A stretch of 64,000 nucleotides of DNA from Flavobacteriales bacterium (GCA_016717305.1 JADKFY010000004.1:242689-306688); one strand, 5' to 3'; shown: positions 47,846-55,649, numbered from the stretch's first letter. Numbers and translations: made by a program. The notes: a model not told the origin generated them from the letters alone.

Positions 47846-48901
47846 TCATTTGGCCAGAATGACCTTCTCGCCTGTCCTTTCGACCATCTTTCCAATGATC
47901 GAAAATTGTTGTTTATCCCTTGTAAATAGATGTTCGACCGTCGAAAGATGCTCTTTATCGACTGCGATCAATAATCCGCCACTCGTTTGTGGATCGCTCA
48001 GTACAAGCATATATTTCATGCTGTCTGATCCGGATATTAAATGTCCATAACTTTTCCAGTTACGAAATGCGCCATCCGGATAACAGCCTTCGGCGATATA
48101 TGTGATCGCCTCCGGTATCACAGGGATCGACGAAAGATCCAATTCGGCCGCGAGGTTCGCCCCTTGGCACATTTCCAATAAGTGCCCGCCCAGGCCGAAA
48201 CCCGTCACATCCGTCATTGCAGTAACCGCATTCAACCTACCGAGTTCAACGCCGACACTGTTCAAACGACACATGGTATCACGACCGATGTCTGCATGTT
48301 CTGCGCGGAGCTTGCCCCGTTTCTGGGCGGTGCTCAAGATGCCAACACCCAATGGTTTTGTAAGAAGGAGTATATCACCTTCTTTCGCCGTGTCGTTCCG
48401 CTTGATGTGCGCGATCTCCACTTCGCCGGTTACTGCTAATCCGAAGAAGGGCTCCGGCGCATCGATGCTGTGACCACCGGCCAAGGCGATACCTGCATCA
48501 TGGCACGCTTGCCGCCCCCCTTCCACCACGCGCTGTGCCAGTTCGGGACCAAGCTTTTCTATAGGCCACCCGAGGATCGCAACAGCCAATAAGGGGCGAC
48601 CGCCCATGGCAAACACATCGCTCAGTGCATTTGTCGCAGCGATCCGACCAAAGTCGAAGGCATCGTCCACGATGGGAGAAAAGAAATCGGTGGTGCTGAT
48701 GAGAGCGCGTCCATTTCCGATGTCGTAAACGGCAGCATCATCCCGGCTGCCGTAGCCGACAAGTAGCTTCTTATCATCCAGGGTGCCAAGGTCGCTCTTG
48801 AGGATCGTCTCCAGAACGGCAGGAGCGATCTTGCATCCACAGCCAGCACCATGACTGAATTGGGTAAGTCGTACAGCTATTTCGGCGATGTTATTTTCCA
48901 T
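47846..48901 (-). CDS. selD: Selenide, water dikinase SelD
   Basis: Makes selenophosphate from selenide and ATP in the cytosol. The ATG at 48901 (MENNIAEIAVRLTQF) overlaps the mnmH stop by 11 bases and gives 351 residues, the normal size; the frame itself is open further to 48955. The active site GAGCGCKI carries Cys (not selenocysteine) and Lys. Other motifs are GRALISTTDFFSPIVDD, ATNALSDVFAMGGRPLLAVAILG, GGHSIDAPEP, LTKPLGVG, MTDVTGFGLGGH and SDPQTSGGLL. It is paired with mnmH, so its product here serves tRNA selenation; no selA or selB is in the window. Confidence 0.96.
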   Translation of the reverse strand: MENNIAEIAVRLTQFSHGAGCGCKIAPAVLETILKSDLGTLDDKKLLVGYGSRDDAAVYDIGNGRALISTTDFFSPIVDDAFDFGRIAATNALSDVFAMGGRPLLAVAILGWPIEKLGPELAQRVVEGGRQACHDAGIALAGGHSIDAPEPFFGLAVTGEVEIAHIKRNDTAKEGDILLLTKPLGVGILSTAQKRGKLRAEHADIGRDTMCRLNSVGVELGRLNAVTAMTDVTGFGLGGHLLEMCQGANLAAELDLSSIPVIPEAITYIAEGCYPDGAFRNWKSYGHLISGSDSMKYMLVLSDPQTSGGLLIAVDKEHLSTVEHLFTRDKQQFSIIGKMVERTGEKVILAK

Positions 48902-49910
48902 GTGCGGCAATGGCGTTCTTAGCAATGGTGAACATATCGGTGGAGCTTGCTGCAATGCGATGTGTCCGTTGTGGATCGCGCATTTCCAAACCGTGCAGAT
49001 AGGTCTTGTCGTAATAGGCCAGTGTGATCATAGCGACGGTATAGAGGTCACCGGTCGCCAAAGCTTCGAGCGCGGCTTTGCAATGTTGCGGACCCAACCG
49101 CTTTTCAATGCGCTTCGTGGCTTCGGCCAACTGCTCTTTCGGATACTTGCCGTAGTCCTTCACCAAGCGAGCTGCACGTTCTTCGCGGGGCATATCGGCG
49201 AACGTGCATTGTGCGGCACGCATTTGCTGGAAGAACGGATCGGGGATCTTCAGACGGCCGATCATTTGGCTTTCATCTTCCACCCATCCGGTCTTGTTAG
49301 GGTCGATCATGCGCAGTGCATTCCAAAGTTCATTTTCGAACTGCTCCGTGGTGGGTTGCGGTGCTTCACCGATAGCGCCGAAGCTGCTGCCTTTGTGGTT
49401 GGCCAAGCCTTCGAGGTCGAGGGTCCGTTCGCCAAGAGCGCGCAAGTGACCAAGTAGTTCGGTTTTCCCTGTTCCGGTGTAGCCACCAATGATCCGAATA
49501 TTGAATGTGTTATTGAAGGAAGTAAGTACGTGGTTCCGGAAGGCCTTATATCCGCCTTTCATTGTAGATACCGTATTGAATCCTGCTTTGTCCAGCAGCC
49601 ACGCAACACTTCCACTGCGCTCTCCGCCGCGCCAGCAGTGCACTCCAATGTGACCATCTGTCGCGATGGATCGCACTTCTTCCACGATCAGCGACAGCTT
49701 TGGCCCAACGATCCGCAACCCTTCCAGCACGGCCGTATCGCGTCCTTGTTGTTTGTACAAAGTACCCACCACGGCCCGTTCTTCATCGGTGAAAAGTGGC
49801 AGGCTTCGCGCTCCCGGGATGTGCCCACGTGCGAACTCGCCCGGTGACCGAACATCGATCACGGGATGCTCATCTGCTAGGAATTCCTCTACGCGGCAAA
49901 CACGGATCAT
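48891..49910 (-). CDS. mnmH: tRNA 2-selenouridine synthase MnmH (SelU)
   Basis: Replaces sulfur of 2-thiouridine at tRNA wobble position 34 with selenium, using selenophosphate, via a geranylated intermediate. It has 339 residues. The N-terminal rhodanese domain has VIDVRSPGEFARGHIPGA and active-site Cys in VHCWRGGERSGS. The C-terminal P-loop domain has IIGGYTGTGKTELL, then LDLEGLANHKGSSFGAIG, ENELWNAL and WVEDESQMIGRL. It lies directly upstream of selD with an 11-bp overlap, a classic pair. TACTTTG (49922-49916) lies five bases before the ATG. Confidence 0.96.
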   Translation of the reverse strand: MIRVCRVEEFLADEHPVIDVRSPGEFARGHIPGARSLPLFTDEERAVVGTLYKQQGRDTAVLEGLRIVGPKLSLIVEEVRSIATDGHIGVHCWRGGERSGSVAWLLDKAGFNTVSTMKGGYKAFRNHVLTSFNNTFNIRIIGGYTGTGKTELLGHLRALGERTLDLEGLANHKGSSFGAIGEAPQPTTEQFENELWNALRMIDPNKTGWVEDESQMIGRLKIPDPFFQQMRAAQCTFADMPREERAARLVKDYGKYPKEQLAEATKRIEKRLGPQHCKAALEALATGDLYTVAMITLAYYDKTYLHGLEMRDPQRTHRIAASSTDMFTIAKNAIAAHGK

Positions 49911-49915
49911 GGGTG

Positions 49916-49922
49916 CAAAGTA
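49916..49922 (-). promoter_or_regulatory. Possible -7 box of mnmH-selD
   Basis: TACTTTG on the minus strand, five bases before the ATG at 49910; one base shorter than TAnnTTTG. Confidence 0.4.
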
Positions 49923-49981
49923 GGATGGGACCCTGTCTTCGAGCCTATCGCTTCTTGGTTGAACGGCACATTCCTACTGTT

Positions 49982-50560
49982 TCAACGAGCCCAACGCACG
50001 CTCCACATGCCGCGTAGGTCGCCGAGCGCGTACCCTATTGCTTTATCATCGGGGTATCGTTCCGCAATTGCATCCACCGTGGAAGCGTCCATGGTCTCAC
50101 TTGGTGATCCGTGGCATTGGAGGCAGGCCGGTGAGCTGATAAAGATCGGCCGATAGTAGGCGATACTATCGTCGTATGCTACCACCCGGGCTGGGATCTC
50201 CGTTGCCTTGGATCCGGCTTTCCATTCAGCCAACATCGCTTGCATCATTCGCTCTTCCTTAATATCCGGCTTGTCCAAGGGCGAACGGACACGGTCGCTT
50301 GTCCTGCGGATGTGGGCGCCATGTGCAGTGGAGAGGGAGTCCACAATGGAAAGGGCGTTCAGTGAGCAAAACTCCACCACATGCGCCGGACCACCTTCTT
50401 TGATCGCTTGTTGGAGCCGAACACTGAGGCCTTGGAACGCGGCATCTGAAATGATGGAACCCTGCTCCAGTGCTGATCTTTCCGCTGTTTCTGATAAGCC
50501 GACCCCGCAAGCTGCTAAAGCGCTCAGCCCCAAGACAAATACACCTGCGAACCATCTCAT
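49982..50560 (-). CDS. Tll0287-like single-haem c-type cytochrome lipoprotein
   Basis: A 192-residue exported protein. The ATG at 50560 begins a lipoprotein signal (MRWFAGVFVLGLSALAAC); an upstream ATG at 50587 is possible but lies inside the promoter. The mature protein is a Tll0287/DUF3365-like sensor-type domain (IISDAAFQGLSVRLQQAI, VVEFCSLNALSIVDSLS, IRRTSDRVRSPLDKPD, YYRPIFISSPACLQCHG) with one haem c site, CLQCH. The usual end, GDLRGMWSV, is present. Such domains sense redox or light in PAS-like folds. It is divergent from the ArsR-led operon with 113 bp between starts. Confidence 0.85.
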   Translation of the reverse strand: MRWFAGVFVLGLSALAACGVGLSETAERSALEQGSIISDAAFQGLSVRLQQAIKEGGPAHVVEFCSLNALSIVDSLSTAHGAHIRRTSDRVRSPLDKPDIKEERMMQAMLAEWKAGSKATEIPARVVAYDDSIAYYRPIFISSPACLQCHGSPSETMDASTVDAIAERYPDDKAIGYALGDLRGMWSVRWAR

Positions 50561-50565
50561 AATGA

Positions 50566-50573
50566 CAAATCTA
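50566..50573 (-). promoter_or_regulatory. -7 box of the haem lipoprotein gene
   Basis: TAGATTTG on the minus strand is a full match to TAnnTTTG and lies five bases before the ATG at 50560, which supports that start over 50587. Confidence 0.5.
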
Positions 50574-50647
50574 CCGGCTTTGGTCATGGGCGTCAGTGAC
50601 TTTTGTGCCTTATGTAGAGATCGCTTGTTGGTGTCAGTTACTATTTA

Positions 50648-50657
50648 ACCAAATGGT
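50648..50657. promoter_or_regulatory. Possible ArsR operator dyad
   Basis: ACCA-AA-TGGT forms a short dyad inside TTAACCAAATGGTAATA, ending five bases before the -7 box at 50662. This is where an autorepressor of the ArsR family would bind to block the promoter. The dyad is short, so the call is tentative. Confidence 0.35.
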
Positions 50658-50661
50658 AATA

Positions 50662-50669
50662 TACATTTG
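50662..50669 (+). promoter_or_regulatory. -7 box of the ArsR-led operon
   Basis: TACATTTG is a full match to TAnnTTTG, four bases before the ATG at 50674, predicting a leaderless start. No good TTG element was found at the usual distance upstream. Confidence 0.5.
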
Positions 50670-50673
50670 CACC

Positions 50674-51051
50674 ATGCTTGCTCCAGACCGTCTCAGTTCC
50701 ACCTTCCAAGCGCTTGCCGATCCTACGCGTCGTGCGATCCTTTCTCGGTTGTCCCAAGGTGAAGCTTCCGTAACTGAATTGGCAGAGCCATTCAGCATGA
50801 GCATGCCTGCGATCAGCAAACACCTGAAAGTGTTGGAGAAGGCGAATCTCATTTCGCGGGGCAAAGAAGCGCAATGGCGACCCTGTAAGTTGGAAGCCGC
50901 ACCGCTGGAGGCTGCTTCCGATTGGGTGGAGCAGTACCGCGCCATGTGGGAGGCTCGCTTCGACCGCTTGGATGCATTCCTGCAGGAAGTACAGGCTAAA
51001 GGGAAGAAAGCTACAAAACCACGAACGGCCAATGGACGCAAGAAAAGTTGA
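50674..51051 (+). CDS. ArsR-family winged-helix repressor
   Basis: A 125-residue transcription regulator. The start ATG 50674 (MLAPDRLSSTFQALADPTRR) is fixed by the promoter box four bases before it; an earlier open frame to 50596 runs through the promoter. Typical ArsR features are FQALADPTRRAILSRLSQGE, the recognition helix MSMPAISKHLKVLEKANLIS and the wing RGKEAQWRPCKLE. No metal-binding Cys cluster is visible, as in the subgroup linked to SRPBCC proteins. It ends with a Lys-rich tail and overlaps the next gene by 20 bases. It probably represses its own operon and responds to an organic ligand. Confidence 0.92.
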   Translation: MLAPDRLSSTFQALADPTRRAILSRLSQGEASVTELAEPFSMSMPAISKHLKVLEKANLISRGKEAQWRPCKLEAAPLEAASDWVEQYRAMWEARFDRLDAFLQEVQAKGKKATKPRTANGRKKS

Positions 51052-51526
51052 TCCCGGATCTGTCGCGGACATCAAAGACCGCGAGATCGTCACCACGCGT
51101 ATCATTGATGCACCACGCGAATTGGTGTGGAAGGCATTTGCGGATCCCGAAACACTCGCCAAATGGTATGGACCGAATGGTTTCACACTAACGACGAAGG
51201 TGTTCGAGTTCATGGAAGGCGGCGATTGGATCTTCGTTATGCACGGCCCGGATGGTCGCAACTATCCAAACCATGTACACTTCATCGAGATCCTTGAACC
51301 CGTGCGCATTGTACACAACCATGGGGACGATGAAGGCAAGATCAACTTCCATGCGGAGATCACCTTGGATGAGGTCGGCAACAATACACGGGTCACGTTG
51401 CGATCCGTCTTCCTAAGTAAGGAGGCGCGTGACTTCGTTGCGAAGGAACACGTTGCTGTTGAAGGTGCCGAGCAGACCCTTGCTCGTTTGGATGCGCTGA
51501 TCAAGGAGATGCACACCACCGAATGA
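51032..51526 (+). CDS. SRPBCC/AHSA1-family protein 1
   Basis: A 164-residue START-like ligand-binding protein, starting at the ATG 51032 inside the end of arsR. Family motifs are IVTTRIIDAPRELVWKAFAD, LAKWYGPNGFTLT, GGDWIFVMHGPDG and the C-terminal helix region VAVEGAEQTLARLDAL. The SRPBCC fold has a deep hydrophobic cavity for lipids or other small molecules; the ligand is unknown. AHSA1-type proteins directly after an ArsR gene are a recurrent arrangement, in which the pair acts as regulator and effector. The stop is shared with the next ATG (ATGA). Confidence 0.9.
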   Translation: MDARKVDPGSVADIKDREIVTTRIIDAPRELVWKAFADPETLAKWYGPNGFTLTTKVFEFMEGGDWIFVMHGPDGRNYPNHVHFIEILEPVRIVHNHGDDEGKINFHAEITLDEVGNNTRVTLRSVFLSKEARDFVAKEHVAVEGAEQTLARLDALIKEMHTTE

Positions 51527-51993
51527 ATACCATGCGGAAGGATAGGTCTGAAGCGGTGGACGCGTTCCACCAGACGTCAATGCCGGCGCATGTGATCAGT
51601 CGTTTGCTGGCTGCTTCGGAAGAACATGTTCGCAACGTCCTACTGGATCCAGCACTACGGAAGATCTGGGCCGTGGCCGGTGCGCAGACGACGAGTCCTC
51701 CTCTGGTCACTGTGGAGCGGGGTGATGTGCTAGTGAAGGACCTCGTGCAAGGCCAAGTGATCGATACCAGGATCTATTTGCAAGCATGCACGACCGGTTG
51801 CGCTGTTGATGTGGAACTGAGGATAGGACGGGAGTTGGATATCGCCAACGTTTACGATCTGGGCATCGATGACCTATGGGAGGCGCGACTCTATGCTATC
51901 GCTGATCTAATGGCATCTCGCACGCTTCGCAGTACCAATGAACCTGTATACCAGTGGACCAAGTTCAGCTATCACATGGACATCAATCATTGA
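51523..51993 (+). CDS. Hypothetical protein, possible divergent SRPBCC fold
   Basis: A 156-residue soluble protein with no family I recognise. It begins with a helical segment (MPAHVISRLLAASEEHVRNVLLDPALRKIW) reminiscent of the start of SRPBCC proteins, has alternating strands in the middle (VERGDVLVKDLVQGQVID, TGCAVDVELRIGREL) and ends with a long helix (GIDDLWEARLYAIADLMAS). That order (helix, strands, C-terminal helix) and its place between two AHSA1 genes suggest a diverged START-like protein, but this is inference. It is coupled to the gene before by ATGA; the next starts three bases after its stop. Confidence 0.6.
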   Translation: MNTMRKDRSEAVDAFHQTSMPAHVISRLLAASEEHVRNVLLDPALRKIWAVAGAQTTSPPLVTVERGDVLVKDLVQGQVIDTRIYLQACTTGCAVDVELRIGRELDIANVYDLGIDDLWEARLYAIADLMASRTLRSTNEPVYQWTKFSYHMDINH

Positions 51994-51996
51994 ACG

Positions 51997-52161
51997 ATGA
52001 GCAAGCAAGCACTCTTCAATTTCACCGTTGAGAAGCCCATGAAGGATCACTTGACGCGACTGAAAGAACAAAGCATAGAAGCGATCGAAGATCAGAATAC
52101 TGACGTACCATTTACCAATTCCGATCCGCCATTCACCTCACGTATCCCCATTACCCAATGA
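51997..52161 (+). CDS. Small hypothetical protein (54 aa)
   Basis: ATG 51997 to TGA 52159-52161 encodes 54 residues (MSKQALFNFTVEKPMKDHL...TSRIPITQ). It starts three bases after the previous stop, and its own stop overlaps the next ATG (ATGA), so it fills the operon exactly with no spare gap; this spacing is the main support. The first half is charged and helical, the second half is Pro/Thr/Asp-rich. No family is recognised. It may be a small stand-alone protein or the remnant of a lost gene. Confidence 0.5.
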   Translation: MSKQALFNFTVEKPMKDHLTRLKEQSIEAIEDQNTDVPFTNSDPPFTSRIPITQ

Positions 52162-52580
52162 GCACCGCAACACGCATCACAGTTACCACGCATATCATAA
52201 AGCCGATCGCCCAGGTCTGGAAATGTTGGACCGACCCGACGCACATCACGCAATGGAACGCCGCCAGCGACGACTGGCATTGCCCCAAGGCGAGCATTGA
52301 CCTGCGAACCGGCGGCAAATTCTCCTCAACCATGGCCGCTCGCGACGGTAGTGCCACGTTCGAATTCGAAGGCGTGCTCGATGATGTACAACCGAACAAA
52401 CGCATCGCTTACACAATGGCCGATGGACGCATATGCGAAGTCCTTTTCGAGGCGGAAGGGAATAACACTCGCGTTACCGAGTCGTTCGACGCTGAGACCG
52501 AGAACAGCGTGGAGTTGCAACGCGGAGGCTGGCAAGCCATCCTTGATCGTTTCAAGGCACATGCGGAAGTGCAAAACTGA
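52158..52580 (+). CDS. SRPBCC/AHSA1-family protein 2
   Basis: A 140-residue START-like protein. It shows the family core: ITVTTHIIKPIAQVWKCWTD, HITQWNAASDDWHCP, LRTGGKFSSTMAARDGS, FEFEGVLDDVQPNKRIAYTM and the terminal helix GGWQAILDRFKAHAE. Family members with the WNAASDDWHCP pattern are widespread in soil bacteria and often labelled polyketide cyclase or AHSA1; the ligand is unknown. Start and previous stop share ATGA, so it is coupled to the 54-residue gene upstream. Confidence 0.9.
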   Translation: MSTATRITVTTHIIKPIAQVWKCWTDPTHITQWNAASDDWHCPKASIDLRTGGKFSSTMAARDGSATFEFEGVLDDVQPNKRIAYTMADGRICEVLFEAEGNNTRVTESFDAETENSVELQRGGWQAILDRFKAHAEVQN

Positions 52581-52592
52581 ACATCGGTTTCC

Positions 52593-52982
52593 ATGAACAC
52601 TCGCTTCGACCCTGCTGTTAGCGTTTTGTTGGATGGCAATAAGCATCCTTTACGCAAGGAACTCGATCTCCTGCGCACGATCATCCTAGGTGCGGACGGG
52701 TCGATCAAAGAGGGTGTGAAGTGGAACGCTGCCAGTTTCCGAACCACCGAATGGTTTGCCACGCTGAATGGTCCAAAGCAGGTGAAGGAGGCGACGATCA
52801 TTCTGCACGCCGGAGCGAAGGCGAAGGGTATGGACCTGAAAGGTCGGATCGCGGATCCATCCGGAATGCTCAAGTGGTTGGGTGCCGACCGCGGCATGAT
52901 CACTTTCTGCTCAGTGGCTGACATCAAGACCAAGGAGGCAGACCTACACACCTTGATCCAGACATGGATCGAAAACAGCTGA
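52593..52982 (+). CDS. DUF1801-family protein 1
   Basis: A 129-residue cytosolic protein of the DUF1801/YdhG-like family. Features: FDPAVSVLLDGNKHPLRKELDLLRTIILGAD, then EGVKWNAASFRTTEWFATLNG, the strand IILHAGAKAKG, and a closing helix LHTLIQTWIE. The fold is related to frataxin-like/YdhG proteins, and no enzymatic role is established. It starts 12 bases after the SRPBCC 2 stop and sits in the same operon. Confidence 0.8.
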   Translation: MNTRFDPAVSVLLDGNKHPLRKELDLLRTIILGADGSIKEGVKWNAASFRTTEWFATLNGPKQVKEATIILHAGAKAKGMDLKGRIADPSGMLKWLGADRGMITFCSVADIKTKEADLHTLIQTWIENS

Positions 52983-53001
52983 ACAACAAGACCCATTTTC
53001 A

Positions 53002-53466
53002 ATGAACACCAAACCTTCCATCGTCGAAACTGAAGAGCGACCCACCGCCGTGATCCACTTGGTGATCCCAGGCCGCGACATGCCGAAGTACATGGACCCT
53101 GCGATCCAGGAGATCCTGAAGACATTGACCGACCAAGGCATGCAACCATCAGGGCCGATGTTCTCTTACCATCATCGACGTCCTTTTGACACCTTCGATT
53201 TCGAGATCGGCTTTCCCGTTGCAAAGGCGATCATACCATCCGGACGTGTAGTGAACGGCACGCTGCCAGGAGAGAAGGTCGTTCGTACGGTTTACCAAGG
53301 CCCTTATGAACAACTGGGTGAGGCATGGGGCGAATTGCAAGGTTGGGTGCGCGAACGGAAACTTGTCGAGACCGGTCGTTTCTGGGAGAGCTACTTGAGC
53401 AACCCGGATGAGGTGAAGGATGCTAAGGAGTACCGGACGGAATTGAATTGGGTTATCGGAGAATGA
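53002..53466 (+). CDS. GyrI-like small-molecule-binding protein
   Basis: A 154-residue soluble protein with the GyrI/SOUL-type effector domain found in AraC/MerR regulators, here without a DNA-binding part. Motifs are VEERPTAVIHLVIPGRDMPKY-like first strand, GPMFSYHHRRPFDTFDFEIGFPV, VVNGTLPGEKVVRTVYQGPYEQLGEAW and the final strand WESYLSNP. The stand-alone form binds diverse amphipathic molecules and in some cases hydrolyses cyclopropanoid compounds. Its stop overlaps the start of the YdeI gene (ATGA). Confidence 0.85.
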   Translation: MNTKPSIVETEERPTAVIHLVIPGRDMPKYMDPAIQEILKTLTDQGMQPSGPMFSYHHRRPFDTFDFEIGFPVAKAIIPSGRVVNGTLPGEKVVRTVYQGPYEQLGEAWGELQGWVRERKLVETGRFWESYLSNPDEVKDAKEYRTELNWVIGE

Positions 53467-54041
53467 AGGAAGCACAGGACAGACCCATTGTCGCATTCGA
53501 GACCGCCCAAGCTTTGGATGCTTGGTTGGAGGAGCATGGCGCATCTTCACCGGGCATCTACATTAAGATCGCCAAGAAGGACAGCGGTATACTTTCAGTG
53601 AATTACGCTGAAGCCTTGGAAGTGGTACTCTGCCACGGTTGGATCGACGCTGTCAGACGGGCTTATGATGACAAGCACTTCCTTCAGAAATACACACCGC
53701 GTGGTCCACGCAGCATTTGGAGCCAGATCAACAAGAAGAAGGTGCAAGCCTTGCTAAAAGCCAAGTTGATGCGACCAGCAGGTCTCGCTGCCGTGAAACG
53801 AGCCAAAGAAAATGGGCAATGGGACAAGGCCTACGCACCTGCGAGCACCATACAAGTTCCACCTGAACTGGCCGCTGCGCTGAAGAAGAACCAAAAGGCG
53901 CGCAGCTTCTTCGAGACCTTGACCAAGAACAACCGCTACGCGTTCCTGCACCGCTTGCATTCCGCAAAAAAGGAGGAGACACGTGCCAAGCGTCTTGCTT
54001 TGTTCATCGGAATGCTGGAACGCGGCGAAACCTTTCATTAA
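53463..54041 (+). CDS. YdeI/OmpD-associated family protein
   Basis: A 192-residue cytosolic protein. The start ATG 53463 overlaps the previous stop; the frame is also open from 53448. Family motifs are FETAQALDAWLEEHG, GIYIKIAKKDSG, YAEALEVVLCHGWIDA, KYTPRGPRSIWSQINKKKV, and the C-terminal half with PPELAAALKKNQKARSFFETL and RAKRLALFIGMLERGE. Members are linked to stress, detergent or peptide resistance in some bacteria, but the biochemical activity is unknown. Confidence 0.87.
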   Translation: MKEAQDRPIVAFETAQALDAWLEEHGASSPGIYIKIAKKDSGILSVNYAEALEVVLCHGWIDAVRRAYDDKHFLQKYTPRGPRSIWSQINKKKVQALLKAKLMRPAGLAAVKRAKENGQWDKAYAPASTIQVPPELAAALKKNQKARSFFETLTKNNRYAFLHRLHSAKKEETRAKRLALFIGMLERGETFH

Positions 54042-54065
54042 GATCCAGAACAAACCAACAACACC

Positions 54066-54476
54066 ATGACCACCCAGATCTTCGTCAACGTGCAGGTCAA
54101 CGACCTTGCCAAGTCGAAAGCCTTCTTCGAAGCGCTCGGCTATTCGTTCAATGCCCAATTCACCAACGACGATGCGGCTGCGCTGGTGATCAGTGACACC
54201 ATCTGTGCAATGCTGCACACGCCCAAAAGCTTGGAGCGTTTCCTGCCGAAAGGGAAGACGGCCAGTGATGCGACCAAGCACACCGAAGTGCTCTTGGCCC
54301 TTTCCTTCGAGAGCAAGGATGCTGTGAACACGATCTACGATAAGGCGATCACCGCCGGTGCAACGGAGTGCCGACCGACGGAGGACCACGGCTTCATGTA
54401 CGCTCGCAGCTTCAATGACCTGGACGGTCACATCTGGGAAGTGTTCTGGATGGAACCATCCGCGGTGAACGATTAA
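54066..54476 (+). CDS. VOC-family (glyoxalase-fold) protein
   Basis: A 136-residue protein of the vicinal-oxygen-chelate fold. It starts MTTQIFVNVQVNDLAKSKAFFEALGY, with later strands ALSFESKDAVNTIYDKAI and the C-terminal DLDGHIWEVFWME, including the metal-region Glu. Such two-beta-alpha-module proteins are glyoxalases, dioxygenases or antibiotic-resistance proteins; this short form resembles the widespread Bacteroidota members with no known substrate. It is separated by 24 bases from the gene before and 7 from the one after. Confidence 0.87.
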   Translation: MTTQIFVNVQVNDLAKSKAFFEALGYSFNAQFTNDDAAALVISDTICAMLHTPKSLERFLPKGKTASDATKHTEVLLALSFESKDAVNTIYDKAITAGATECRPTEDHGFMYARSFNDLDGHIWEVFWMEPSAVND

Positions 54477-54483
54477 GCATTCC

Positions 54484-54771
54484 ATGAAGACCGCACGCAT
54501 TTGTACGAATGGTCATCGATACTACAAGTCGAGTGATTGTCCTACTTGCCCGCATTGTGAAAAGGAGCGGGTACCAACGAAGGGCTTCTTGGCCACGTTA
54601 AGCGCACCGGCACGGCGTGCGTTGGAAGGGAAGGGGATATCCACCGAAAAGCAATTGGCACGGTATACAGAGGCAGAGATACTCGCACTCCACGGCATAG
54701 GTCCGAGTAGTCTACCGAAGTTGAAGAAAGCGCTGAGAGCTTTCGATCTCGAATTCAAACAACCCTGGTGA
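54484..54771 (+). CDS. Zinc-ribbon plus RNAP alpha-CTD-like (HhH) protein
   Basis: A 95-residue protein. The N-terminal half has a zinc-binding-type motif CTNGHRYYKSSDCPTCPHCE (several Cys and one His). The C-terminal half is a helix-hairpin-helix domain resembling the C-terminal domain of the RNA polymerase alpha subunit (LSAPARRALEGKGIST, LHGIGPSSLPKLKKAL). It is small, probably nucleic-acid or protein binding; the role is unknown. Being in the ArsR/SRPBCC operon, it is the only member with a likely DNA/RNA-binding fold besides the repressor. Confidence 0.8.
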   Translation: MKTARICTNGHRYYKSSDCPTCPHCEKERVPTKGFLATLSAPARRALEGKGISTEKQLARYTEAEILALHGIGPSSLPKLKKALRAFDLEFKQPW

Positions 54772-54807
54772 TCCTCCCACAGGACCACGATCCACGAACA
54801 TGCGACC

Positions 54808-55203
54808 ATGAACCCTAAGGTGAACAACACGGACGACTATCTGGAATCACTTCCCCCGGACCAAGGCGCCGCTTTGCAAAAGCTGCGGAAGCAGATCCTC
54901 GCTGCAGCACCGGATTGCGAAGAGTATTTCGGCTATGGGCTGCCGGGCTTCAAATTGCACGGACATCCCTTGCTGTACATCGGTGCCGCGAAAAGCCATT
55001 GTGCGCTGTATGGTATGATGCCGAAAGGATTTGATGAGGTGCTGAAGGATTTCAGGCGCAGCAAGGGCACGATCCAGTTCACACCAAAGAAGCCGATCCC
55101 GGCGGCTGTGGTAAAGGCGATCGTGAAGGAGAAGGTCGTGGAGCTGGAAATGCGATGGGCAGCGGAGATCGCCAAGAGGAAGACGAAGAAGCCAGCGAAA
55201 TGA
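54808..55203 (+). CDS. DUF1801-family protein 2
   Basis: A 131-residue YdhG-like protein. It shows YLESLPPDQGAALQKLRKQI, the conserved ILAAAPDCEEYFGYGLPGFK, LHGHPLLYIGAAKSHCALYG, and a C-terminal RSKGTIQFTPKKPIPAAVV followed by KRKTKKPAK. It resembles DUF1801 protein 1 only distantly, so it is not a recent duplicate. Its stop is shared with the next start (ATGA). Confidence 0.88.
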   Translation: MNPKVNNTDDYLESLPPDQGAALQKLRKQILAAAPDCEEYFGYGLPGFKLHGHPLLYIGAAKSHCALYGMMPKGFDEVLKDFRRSKGTIQFTPKKPIPAAVVKAIVKEKVVELEMRWAAEIAKRKTKKPAK

Positions 55204-55649
55204 GTGGGGCAATGAAGAGCGCCCGCGAGATCCACACCACCCGAGTCTTGAGTGCATCCCGTGAGCAGGTCTTCAGTGCACTCACGGATCCAAAGATCCT
55301 TCAACACTGGTGGGGACCGAATGGCTTCACCAATACATTCCACGCGTTCGAGTTGAAGCCCGATGGCCTCTGGGAGTTCACCATGCACGGGCCGAACGGA
55401 CAGGACTTCAACAACACCTGTATTTTCAAACGCATCGAAGCACCGAGCTACTTGGAGTTCGATCATTTGAAGGAGATGCATTTTTACAAAGCCTTCTTCA
55501 AGTTGACGGAAATAGAAGGAAGTACCCTTCTAGAATGGATCATGCGATTCAACACTGCTGAGGAATTGACGCCCATCCGGCCATTCATCACTGTCGGGAA
55601 CGAAGAGAACCTTGACAAGCTTCAACTAGAACTGGACCAACTTTCTTGA
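55200..55649 (+). CDS. SRPBCC/AHSA1-family protein 3
   Basis: A 149-residue START-like protein starting at ATG 55200 (MSGAMKSAREIHTTRVLSA), coupled to the DUF1801 stop. Family motifs are SREQVFSALTDPKILQHWWG, PNGFTNTFHAFELKPDG, WEFTMHGPNG and the terminal ENLDKLQLELDQLS helix. The frame extends upstream to 55155 but that part overlaps the previous gene and is probably not translated. The ligand is unknown. Confidence 0.9.
   Translation: MSGAMKSAREIHTTRVLSASREQVFSALTDPKILQHWWGPNGFTNTFHAFELKPDGLWEFTMHGPNGQDFNNTCIFKRIEAPSYLEFDHLKEMHFYKAFFKLTEIEGSTLLEWIMRFNTAEELTPIRPFITVGNEENLDKLQLELDQLS

Noticed and set aside
48830..48901. Selenocysteine (UGA) in SelD
   Set aside because: The active-site residue is Cys (GCGCKI); no in-frame TGA is present.
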